In this document: piece by piece, positions 48,345 through 58,475 of the stretch | Numbering within the stretch: position 1 is the first letter of the stretch | How the letters are laid out: every line of letters begins with the position of its first letter | Made by a program: the position numbers and the translations under genes | The notes under the pieces: generated by a model | Databases searched by the model: none | Told to the model about the DNA's origin: nothing | The model's input: only the letters and a program-made list of their open reading frames with translations | DNA from: Halomonas ventosae | Lineage (GTDB): Bacteria > Pseudomonadota > Gammaproteobacteria > Pseudomonadales > Halomonadaceae | DNA length: 64,000 nt | Assembly (NCBI RefSeq): GCF_004361885.1 | Contig: NZ_SNWH01000004.1 | Span: forward strand, 62,001 to 126,000 | Reading direction: 5' to 3'

Positions 48345-48403
48345 ATCCGGAGCCGCCGCGGACCCGCCTGTCCGTGACGCGATACCCCACGCTGCCACTG
48401 GAT
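48345..48403 (+). promoter_or_regulatory. Leader hairpin that may hide the secA ribosome binding site
   Basis: ATCCGG (48345-48350) can pair with CTGGAT (48398-48403), which contains the only Shine-Dalgarno-like bases (GGAT) before the secA ATG at 48409. Inside this helix CGCGGAC (48357-48363) pairs with GTCCGTG (48370-48376). The 5' arm begins eight bases after the stop codon of the upstream ORF. Confidence 0.4.
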
Positions 48404-48408
48404 CCTTC

Positions 48409-51135
<2,727 letters not shown>

Positions 51136-51147
51136 GGAGACCAGATC

Positions 51148-52377
51148 ATGGCAGTGGGCGAGACACACTTTCCGCAGATGCCGGTCATCGAGGGGCTGCG
51201 GCTGGGGACCGCCAGGGCCGGAATCAAGACCCCCGATCGCCGCGACCTGGTCGTGGTCGAGATTCCCGCCGGGGCCAGGGTGTCCGGGGTCTTTACCCGC
51301 AATGCCTTCTGTGCGGCGCCGGTGACGGTGGCCCGTGAGCACCTCGCCGCCTGCACGGCTCACGGAGGGTCGGTGCGCTACCTGGTGATCAACACCGGCA
51401 ATGCCAATGCCGGTACCGGCGAGACGGGGCTGCAGGATGCCCGTGCCACCTGTGCGGAGCTGGCACGGCTGGCCGGGGTGAGCGAGCAGGGCGTACTGCC
51501 GTTCTCTACCGGGGTGATCGGTGAACCGTTGCCCATGGCGCGGCTACTGGCGGGCCTGCCCGTGGCCCTGCAGGCTCTCGATGATGGGCCTGCCGCCTGG
51601 CGAGAGGCTGGCGAGGGGATTCTGACTACCGACACCCGGGCCAAGGGTGCCAGCGTGACCCTGGCGCTGGGCGATAACACGATAACCATCAACGGCATCG
51701 CCAAGGGTTCGGGAATGATTCGTCCCGACATGGCCACCATGCTGGCCTTTGTGGCCACCGATGCGATCCTGGAACCGCTGTTGCTCGACCGGCTGCTGCG
51801 CGAGGCAGTCGAATGCTCCTTCAACTGCATCAGCGTCGATAGCGACACCTCGACTAACGATGCCTGCCTGCTGATCAGCACCGGGCGGGGGGCTGTTGTA
51901 GAAGACGAGGCGGAGCTGGCCATCTTCCGTGACGGCCTGCAGCAGGTGATGATCGAGCTGGCCCAGGCGATCATCCGCGACGGTGAGGGGGCGACCAAGT
52001 TCGTCACCCTGCAGGTCGACGAGGCGTGCAGCCGCCGCGAGGCCCTGGATGTGGCCTTCACCGTGGCCCACTCGCCGCTGGTCAAGACTGCGCTGTATGC
52101 CTCGGATGCCAACTGGGGCCGGATCCTGGCTGCGGTAGGGCGGGCACCGGTCGAGGATTTTGCTGTGGACCGGGTCACCATCGACCTCGGTGAGGTGCGC
52201 CTGGTCGAGCATGGCGGACGCGCGGCAGGCTATACCGAGGAGGCCGGCAGCGCGGTGATGGCTCGCGAGGAGATCGTCATTCGCATCGCGCTGGGGCGTG
52301 GCGAGCAGAGCGCTACGGTGTGGACCTCAGATCTGTCCCACGATTACGTGACCATCAATGCCGATTATCGCAGCTAA
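51148..52377 (+). CDS. argJ: Bifunctional glutamate N-acetyltransferase/ornithine acetyltransferase ArgJ
   Basis: A 409-residue ArgJ that matures by self-cleavage between Ala and Thr in KGSGMIRPDMATMLAF; Thr197 becomes the N-terminal nucleophile of the beta chain. It recycles the acetyl group from N-acetylornithine to glutamate in arginine synthesis, and some members also use acetyl-CoA. GAGGAGA precedes the ATG, 12 nt after secA. The secA-argJ-mutT order is common in gammaproteobacteria. Confidence 0.97.
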   Translation: MAVGETHFPQMPVIEGLRLGTARAGIKTPDRRDLVVVEIPAGARVSGVFTRNAFCAAPVTVAREHLAACTAHGGSVRYLVINTGNANAGTGETGLQDARATCAELARLAGVSEQGVLPFSTGVIGEPLPMARLLAGLPVALQALDDGPAAWREAGEGILTTDTRAKGASVTLALGDNTITINGIAKGSGMIRPDMATMLAFVATDAILEPLLLDRLLREAVECSFNCISVDSDTSTNDACLLISTGRGAVVEDEAELAIFRDGLQQVMIELAQAIIRDGEGATKFVTLQVDEACSRREALDVAFTVAHSPLVKTALYASDANWGRILAAVGRAPVEDFAVDRVTIDLGEVRLVEHGGRAAGYTEEAGSAVMAREEIVIRIALGRGEQSATVWTSDLSHDYVTINADYRS

Positions 52378-52455
52378 GCGGTGCAAACGCTCGGCAGTCA
52401 GACAGCCATCATCCCGCGCGGCGGCGAGAACGCGTGGGCCAGCGGACCGGAGTCA

Positions 52456-53412
52456 ATGAACACAATGGTAAAGAGAAGGGTGCATGTGGCGGCCGCCGCC
52501 ATCATCAGTGCCGACGGCCGCGAGGTGCTGCTCGCCCGCCGCCCCTCCAACGTCGATCATGGAGGGCTCTGGGAGTTTCCCGGCGGCAAGCTGGCACCCT
52601 ATGAGACGGGACTTGAGGCCCTCAAGCGCGAGCTTCACGAGGAGCTCGGTGTGGAGATCCGCCGGGCACAGCCGCTGATTCGCATCCACCACGAATACTC
52701 CGACAAGCACATCCTGCTGGATGTGTGGCAAGTCCACGACTTCGCCGGGGAGCCGTTCGGACGCGAGGGACAGGCGGTGCGCTGGGTGCCCATGAGCGAG
52801 CTGGTGAACTACCCCTTCCCGGCGGCCAACCTGCCGATCCTGCGCGCGGTCATGCTGCCCACCGAGTTCCTGATCACCGGCGAGGAGACCGATGAGGGGC
52901 GATTCAGCGAGCGCCTGGTCCGTGCCCTCGACGAGGACGGGGTGCGCCTGGTCCAGTTGCGTGCCAAGTCGCTGGATGAGGCGGGCTTTTTGCGGCGCGC
53001 CGAGCAGGCCCTGGCGCTATGCCAGGCGCGGGGGGCACGCCTGGTGCTCAATGGCGAGCCGTCGCTGCTCGAGGTGGTGGCCGCCGATGGTATCCACCTG
53101 ACCAGCGATCGGCTGATGAGCCTGAAGCGGCGCCCTCTGCCCGAGAGCAAGTGGCTCTCGGCCTCGACCCATGATCGCCGCCAATTGGACCAGGCGCGGC
53201 GCATCGGCTGTGACTTCGTGACGCTCTCGCCGCTGCGTACCACGCCTTCGCATCCAAAGGTGGCGCCGATCGGCTGGCATGACTTTCAGCAACTGGTAGA
53301 GCACGCCGGCATGCCGGTCTTTGCTCTGGGTGGCATGACCCGCTTCGATGCCCACCATGCCCGGGCGGTGGGCGCCCAGGGCATCGCCTCGATTCGCGAT
53401 TTCTGGAAATAA
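52456..53412 (+). CDS. mutT: MutT-type 8-oxo-dGTP diphosphatase fused to a ThiE-like domain
   Basis: A 318-residue fusion. Residues 1 to about 135 form a Nudix hydrolase with the Nudix box GGKLAPYETGLEALKRELHE followed by ELGV; this domain removes oxidised dGTP from the pool. Residues about 150-318 resemble thiamine-phosphate synthase (VRLVQLRAKSLDEAGF, FVTLSPLRTTPSHP, PVFALGGM) but seem to lack a full thiamine-pyrophosphate binding signature. The same fusion is known in pseudomonads; the role of the second domain is unclear. ATG at 52456 or 52465. Confidence 0.93.
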   Translation: MNTMVKRRVHVAAAAIISADGREVLLARRPSNVDHGGLWEFPGGKLAPYETGLEALKRELHEELGVEIRRAQPLIRIHHEYSDKHILLDVWQVHDFAGEPFGREGQAVRWVPMSELVNYPFPAANLPILRAVMLPTEFLITGEETDEGRFSERLVRALDEDGVRLVQLRAKSLDEAGFLRRAEQALALCQARGARLVLNGEPSLLEVVAADGIHLTSDRLMSLKRRPLPESKWLSASTHDRRQLDQARRIGCDFVTLSPLRTTPSHPKVAPIGWHDFQQLVEHAGMPVFALGGMTRFDAHHARAVGAQGIASIRDFWK

Positions 53413-53418
53413 CCCCAG

Positions 53419-53541
<123 letters not shown>

Positions 53542-53551
53542 CGCAGCGCGG

Positions 53552-54454
53552 TCAGTCCCGATAGCGCCGTGTCAGATCGCCATAGGCGTCGACCCGGCGG
53601 TCTCGCAGGTAGGGCCAGATGCGCCGCACTTCCTCGCTGCGTGCCATGTCCAGCGTCACCAGCAGGCGCTGTGCCTGCTGGCCGCCGTGGGCAAGCAGCT
53701 CGCCCTGGGGGCCGCAGATGAAGCTGCCACCCCAGAAGTCGATGCCCGGCGTCGCCGCGGACGGGTCCGCTTCGTGGCCGACCCGGTTGGCGACGATCAC
53801 CGGCAGGCCATTGGCCACGCCGTGGCTGCGCTGGATCAGGGTCCAGGCCTCCTTCTGTCGCCGCTTCTCCGGGGTGTCGTCGGGCGGATGCCAGCCGATG
53901 GCGGTGGGGTAGAGCAGCAGCTCCGCGCCGGCCAGGGCCATCAACCGTGCCGCTTCCGGGTACCACTGGTCCCAGCACACCAGCACGCCCAGACGGCCAA
54001 GCGAGGTGTCGATGGGCTGAAAGCCCTGGCCGCGGCTATCGTCCTGGTCCCCGGGGGTGAAGTAGAACTTCTCGTAGAAGCCCGGATCGTCGGGGATATG
54101 CATCTTGCGGTAGTGGCCCACGCGGCCACGCTCTCGGTCGTAGACCACCGCGGTATTGTGATAAAGGCCCGGTGCGCGGCGCTCGAACAGCGAGCCTACC
54201 AGCACGATGTCGAGTTCCTTCGCCAGGGTCGCCAGCCGCGTGCCGGTCGGCCCATCGAGGGGCTCGGCCAGGTCGAAGACTTCGGTATCCTCGCTCTGGC
54301 AGAAGTAGTGGGTGGCATGCAGTTCCTGGAGCAGCACCAGCTGGGCGCCGGCAGTGGCCAGCTCGCGAATGCCGGCCTCGCTCTCGGTGAGGCTCTTGGC
54401 CTTGTCGGGCCAGGCGGGCTGCTGGACCAGGCCCACCTTCAGGGGTCGGGACAC
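53552..54454 (-). CDS. aguB: N-carbamoylputrescine amidase
   Basis: A 300-residue nitrilase-superfamily enzyme. The catalytic Glu is in LVLLQELHAT, Lys in HYRKMHIPDD and Cys in GVLVCWDQWYPEAARL. It hydrolyses N-carbamoylputrescine to putrescine. The start is GTG at 54454 with GAGGAGA upstream. aguA, which makes its substrate, lies just upstream on the same strand. Confidence 0.96.
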   Translation of the reverse strand: MSRPLKVGLVQQPAWPDKAKSLTESEAGIRELATAGAQLVLLQELHATHYFCQSEDTEVFDLAEPLDGPTGTRLATLAKELDIVLVGSLFERRAPGLYHNTAVVYDRERGRVGHYRKMHIPDDPGFYEKFYFTPGDQDDSRGQGFQPIDTSLGRLGVLVCWDQWYPEAARLMALAGAELLLYPTAIGWHPPDDTPEKRRQKEAWTLIQRSHGVANGLPVIVANRVGHEADPSAATPGIDFWGGSFICGPQGELLAHGGQQAQRLLVTLDMARSEEVRRIWPYLRDRRVDAYGDLTRRYRD

Positions 54455-54599
54455 GATGAGTTCTCCTCGAATGTTCGAAACTCGAGACTGATCCGGGAAC
54501 AGTCCTTCGAGGGGGCGCTGTAAACCCTTCCCTGGGCGCTACCGACGCCATCCCTGGCGTAGAACCCCCTCTGTGGACTGTCTCCGGCGCCTCTTGGTC
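54455..54599. other. aguA-aguB intergenic segment with a small hairpin
   Basis: These 145 nt hold a perfect 6-bp stem with TCCC loop (ACGCCA and TGGCGT, 54545-54560) and G/C-rich blocks, plus the aguB ribosome site. It has the look of an extragenic repeat, but only one copy is visible in this window. Confidence 0.35.
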
Positions 54600-55643
54600 T
54601 CAGTTGAATGCTGCCAGGCTGCCCTGGGGCAGCTGCATGGTCAGGCAGTGCAGGCTGCCATGCTGGCGGATCACGCTCAGGCAGTCGATGGGGATGACGT
54701 CGTGGCCGGGAAAGGCCTCGCCTAAGGTGGCCAGGGCCCGGCTGTCGGCCGCGTCGCCATACACCGGCACCAGCACGGCGCCGTTGATGATCAAGAAGTT
54801 GGCATAGGTCGCCGGCAGTCGATGGCCATCCACCGGATCATGACGAGCCCGCGGCCAGGGCAGCGGGACCAGCCGGTAGGGCACGCCATCGGCGCGTCGC
54901 AGGTTGCGCACTTCGTCCTCCATGGCGGCCAGTGCCGGGTAATGAGGGTCGTGCGGGTCGTCGCAGCGCACATAGGCCAGCGTGGCCGGGTCGCAGAAGC
55001 GCACCAGGGTATCCACGTGGCCGTCGGTATCGTCACCTTGCAGATGGCCGTTGGCCAGCCACAGCACCCGCGTGATCCCGAGCTCCGCCTTGAGCCGCGC
55101 CTCGATGGCTGGTCTGTCGAGGCCGGGGTTGCGGTTGGGATTGAGCAGGCAGGCCTCGGTGGTCAGCAGGGTGCCCTCGCCATCGGTGTCGATGGCGCCT
55201 CCCTCGAGCACCAGGTCGCGGGCTTCCACCGGGCAGGCGAAGGTACCGACGTCCGCCAGGCGGCGGGTCAGAGTGTTGTCGCGGGCAGCCTCGAACTTGC
55301 CCCCCCAACCGGTGAATATGTAGTCGAGCAATAGCGGTTCGTCGTCGCGCGTCACGCCGATGGGACCATGATCACGGGCCCAGGTGTCGTCAGCGGCGGC
55401 GATCACCAGGCTCAAGCGTGCGGGGTCGACGCCCAGGCAGGCGAAGCGGTGGCCCAGATGGCTGCGGGTCACGGCATCTGGCACGGCGACCAGCACGGCC
55501 TGGTAGCGGGCGATGGCCACCACCATGGCCTCCAGCGTTGCCTCGATGCGCTCGAGCAACGGCCCCCAGTCGCTGTCCGGGGCGGGCCAGGTGAGTTGCA
55601 CGGCATCCTGGGGGTGCCATTCGGGGAGCAGGCGAAGGGCCAT
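54600..55643 (-). CDS. aguA: Agmatine deiminase
   Basis: A 347-residue guanidine-group deiminase with ARDHGPIGV, DYIFTGWGGKFEA, EGGAIDTDGEGTLLTTEACLLN, DGHVDTLVRF and the catalytic Cys in GSLHCLTMQ. It converts agmatine to N-carbamoylputrescine. The ATG at 55643 opens MALRLLPEWHPQDAVQLTWP, the family start. It is divergent from lolC. Confidence 0.96.
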   Translation of the reverse strand: MALRLLPEWHPQDAVQLTWPAPDSDWGPLLERIEATLEAMVVAIARYQAVLVAVPDAVTRSHLGHRFACLGVDPARLSLVIAAADDTWARDHGPIGVTRDDEPLLLDYIFTGWGGKFEAARDNTLTRRLADVGTFACPVEARDLVLEGGAIDTDGEGTLLTTEACLLNPNRNPGLDRPAIEARLKAELGITRVLWLANGHLQGDDTDGHVDTLVRFCDPATLAYVRCDDPHDPHYPALAAMEDEVRNLRRADGVPYRLVPLPWPRARHDPVDGHRLPATYANFLIINGAVLVPVYGDAADSRALATLGEAFPGHDVIPIDCLSVIRQHGSLHCLTMQLPQGSLAAFN

Positions 55644-55786
55644 GGGCGGGTCTCGTGCAGAGTCGTGACGGCGCAATGTAGGCCGAAGCCGGCAATGATG
55701 CAATGATCACGCAAACGGTGGGCACCGGCGATGCAGTGGCTGTCGAAAAACCGTACCATGGGCGCCCGCCGACAAGGAATGTGCCC

Positions 55787-57028
55787 ATGTTCGACCGTCT
55801 CCCCTTCCTGATCGGGCTGCGCTATGTGCGCGCCAAGCGTCGCAATCACTTTATCTCCTTCATCTCGTTGACCTCCATGCTGGGCCTGATGTTGGGGGTG
55901 GCGGTGCTGATCCTGGTGCTCTCGGTGATGAATGGCTTCGATCATGAGCTGCGTACCCGGGTGCTGGGCATGGTCCCACATACCAAGATCGAGGCGCCGG
56001 GCGGGCTGACCGACTGGCAATCGCTGGCCGAGCGCCTCATGGCGCGCGAGCGGGTGATCGGCGCCGCTCCCTATGTCGAACAGCAGGGTATGTTCGCGGT
56101 GGGCGGGCGCAACGAGGGTGCCATGGTCATCGGCATCCAGCCCGAGTGGGAAAGCCGGGTCTCGATCATCGATGAACACATGCGTAACGGACGCCTCGAT
56201 GACCTCGTTCCCGGCGAGTGGCACATCGTGCTTGGCTCGATCCTCGCTCGACGGCTGGGCGTGGGCGTGGGAGATCGCGTGACGCTGCTGGTGCCCGAGG
56301 CCTCGATTACCCCGGCGGGTGTCTTTCCGCGGCTCAAGCGCTTCACCGTCAGCGGCATCTTCAGTGTCGGCGCCGACCTGGACGCCTCGCTGGCCTATGC
56401 CCACATCGAGGACATGCAGACCCTGGCGCGGCTGGGCGACGCGGTCGGCGGCCTGCGTCTCGAACTGGACGACCTCTTCGCCGCCGGCAGCGAGACCCGG
56501 GCGATCATCAATGAACTGGGCCCTGGCTACCGCGGGCTCGACTGGACCTACTCGCATGGCAATCTCTTTCAGGCGATCCAGATGGAGAAGCGCATGATCG
56601 CCCTGCTGCTGACGGTGATCGTCGCCGTGGCGGCCTTCAATATCGTCTCTACCCTGGTGATGGTGGTGACTGACAAGCGGGCCGATATCGCCATCCTGCG
56701 TACCATCGGCGCCACGCCCCGCTCGATCATGGGGATCTTCATCGTCCAGGGGCTGGCGATCGGCGTGATCGGCATCCTGGTGGGCGTGACCCTGGGCGTG
56801 CTGCTGGCCTTGACCGTGTCGGACCTTATCGGCTGGGTGGAGAGCACCTTCGGCATCCACTTCCTCGACGCCGGGGTCTACTTCATCAGCGAGCTGCCGT
56901 CGCGCCTGATCTGGAGCGATGTGCGCAATATCGTGTCGGCGGCCTTCGGGCTGACCTTCCTTTCCACCCTGTATCCGGCCTGGCGCGCCGCCCGGGTGCA
57001 GCCTGCCGAGGTGCTGCGCTATGAGTGA
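55787..57028 (+). CDS. lolC: Lipoprotein-releasing ABC permease (LolC/LolE family)
   Basis: A 413-residue FtsX-type permease with an N-terminal helix, a large periplasmic MacB-like domain (residues about 50-255) and three C-terminal helices. It has the family start FLIGLRYVRAKRRNHFISFI and C-terminal YPAWRAARVQPAEVLRYE. It releases lipoproteins from the inner membrane to LolA. AAGGA precedes the ATG by eight bases. Only one LolC/E gene lies here, so it may act as a LolF-type homodimer. It overlaps lolD by eight bases. Confidence 0.93.
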   Translation: MFDRLPFLIGLRYVRAKRRNHFISFISLTSMLGLMLGVAVLILVLSVMNGFDHELRTRVLGMVPHTKIEAPGGLTDWQSLAERLMARERVIGAAPYVEQQGMFAVGGRNEGAMVIGIQPEWESRVSIIDEHMRNGRLDDLVPGEWHIVLGSILARRLGVGVGDRVTLLVPEASITPAGVFPRLKRFTVSGIFSVGADLDASLAYAHIEDMQTLARLGDAVGGLRLELDDLFAAGSETRAIINELGPGYRGLDWTYSHGNLFQAIQMEKRMIALLLTVIVAVAAFNIVSTLVMVVTDKRADIAILRTIGATPRSIMGIFIVQGLAIGVIGILVGVTLGVLLALTVSDLIGWVESTFGIHFLDAGVYFISELPSRLIWSDVRNIVSAAFGLTFLSTLYPAWRAARVQPAEVLRYE

Positions 57029-57758
57029 GATAGCCATGACGTCTGCACAGGCCACGGATGACCGGGCGGGGCGAGTGATGCTCGAATGTCGCGACCTGAC
57101 CCGCGTCTATCGCGAGGGGCCGCGGGATCTCACCGTGCTGGATGGCTTGGCGATGCGGGTACTGGCCGGGGAGCGGGTGGCCGTGGTCGGCAGTTCCGGC
57201 TCCGGCAAGACGACCCTGCTCAACCTGCTGGGTGGGCTGGACCGTCCCAGCGCCGGCGAGGTGCGCATCGCCGATGCGTCGCTGCTGGCGCTCAATGATG
57301 CCGAGCTTGGCCGTTTCCGCAATCGCCACATCGGCTTCGTCTACCAGTTCCACCACCTGCTGGCGGAGTTCACTGCCCTGGAGAATGCCGCCCTGCCGCT
57401 GATCGTGCGTGGCCAGCGCAAGACGGCCGCCGAGGATCGCGCCGCTTTGCTACTGGCCAGGGTCGGCATGGCCGAACGGGCCGACCACAAGCCCGGCGAG
57501 CTGTCGGGCGGCGAGCGCCAGCGGGTGGCCATTGCCCGGGCGCTGGTCACCGACCCCAGCCTGGTGTTGATGGACGAGCCCACCGGCAACCTGGATCAGA
57601 CCACTGCGGCGAGCATCCTGGCGCTGATGGACGAGCTGGCGAGCAGTGCGGCCTGTGCCTTCGTGATCGTGACCCATGATCCTGGTCTTGCCGCCCATCA
57701 GGATCGCGTCCTTCGCCTCGACGGTGGACGCCTGATCGAGCAAACAGCGGGCGACTAA
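57021..57758 (+). CDS. lolD: Lipoprotein-releasing ABC ATPase LolD
   Basis: A 245-residue ABC ATPase with Walker A GSSGSGKTTLLNLLGGLD, the family loop GFVYQFHHLLAEFTALEN, LSGGERQRVAIARA and VLMDEPTGNLD. It powers lipoprotein release with LolC. The ATG at 57021 overlaps lolC; ATG at 57036 is also possible. A short tandem repeat follows the stop. Confidence 0.96.
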   Translation: MSEIAMTSAQATDDRAGRVMLECRDLTRVYREGPRDLTVLDGLAMRVLAGERVAVVGSSGSGKTTLLNLLGGLDRPSAGEVRIADASLLALNDAELGRFRNRHIGFVYQFHHLLAEFTALENAALPLIVRGQRKTAAEDRAALLLARVGMAERADHKPGELSGGERQRVAIARALVTDPSLVLMDEPTGNLDQTTAASILALMDELASSAACAFVIVTHDPGLAAHQDRVLRLDGGRLIEQTAGD

Positions 57759-57786
57759 GCCTCCACGCCTCCACGCCTCCACGCCT
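57759..57786. repeat. Tandem octamer repeat (GCCTCCAC) x3 plus partial
   Basis: Three exact copies of GCCTCCAC start at the base after the lolD stop, followed by GCCTC. They lie in the 43-nt convergent gap to the DUF2062 gene. They may vary in number by slippage. Confidence 0.85.
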
Positions 57787-57801
57787 CATGAGGGGGTGAC
57801 C

Positions 57802-58344
57802 TCATTTCTCTCTGGCGGCTGGTGGATGCCGCCGCCGTCGCCATGCACGTGCCTTCCAATGGCGCGAGACCTGCCAGCGCCATACCAGGCGAACCACCAG
57901 GTTGGCCCATGCAGCGATGACCACCGAGGCGACCAGGGAACCCAGGGCCAGCGGCGGCAGGATCTCCACCAGCTGTTCGGCGATCCAGCGGGTGGAGAGA
58001 TGCTCCGGCGCCTGGCGGACCTGAATGTCCAGCAGCCAGGCCCCCAACCGATAATTGCCATAGAAGATCAACGGTATGGTCAGGGGGTTGGTGAGCCATA
58101 CCAGGCCGATGGAGAGCGGCAGGTTGCAACGCACTAGCCAGGCGCCCAGGGCGGCTAGCAACATCTGGAAGGGGATCGGCAACAGGGCGCAGAACAGCCC
58201 TACCGAAAAGGCATTGGCCACGCTGCGACGCGTCAGCATCCACAGCGAAGGGTTGCCGATCAGATGACTGACGAAGCGCAGTGAACGTCGCCGCCTGAGG
58301 GCATCCGGGTGGGGCAGGTAGCGCTGCAGCAGTCGGCGCGGCAT
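57802..58344 (-). CDS. DUF2062 membrane protein
   Basis: A 180-residue protein with the DUF2062 pattern: NPSLWMLTRRSVANAFSVGLF, a loop LPIPFQMLLAALGAWL, and WLTNPLTIPLIFYGNYRLG, with about three membrane helices and a basic C-terminus. Function is unknown. ATG at 58344 is a guess within a longer frame, because no ribosome site is clear. A DUF2062 gene between lol genes and comEC is also seen in Pseudomonas. Confidence 0.82.
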   Translation of the reverse strand: MPRRLLQRYLPHPDALRRRRSLRFVSHLIGNPSLWMLTRRSVANAFSVGLFCALLPIPFQMLLAALGAWLVRCNLPLSIGLVWLTNPLTIPLIFYGNYRLGAWLLDIQVRQAPEHLSTRWIAEQLVEILPPLALGSLVASVVIAAWANLVVRLVWRWQVSRHWKARAWRRRRHPPAAREK

Positions 58345-58475
58345 TGACGTGGAACTCGCAACTTCGAATCCCGAGCTATTATCCATACATGTCGACTGCC
58401 TCGCCATGCTGCCCCTCAACGTGAGGCCGCCGCCGCATGGAAAGGTTGCCTTGTTTGCCGTTTAGGGACGCTGTC

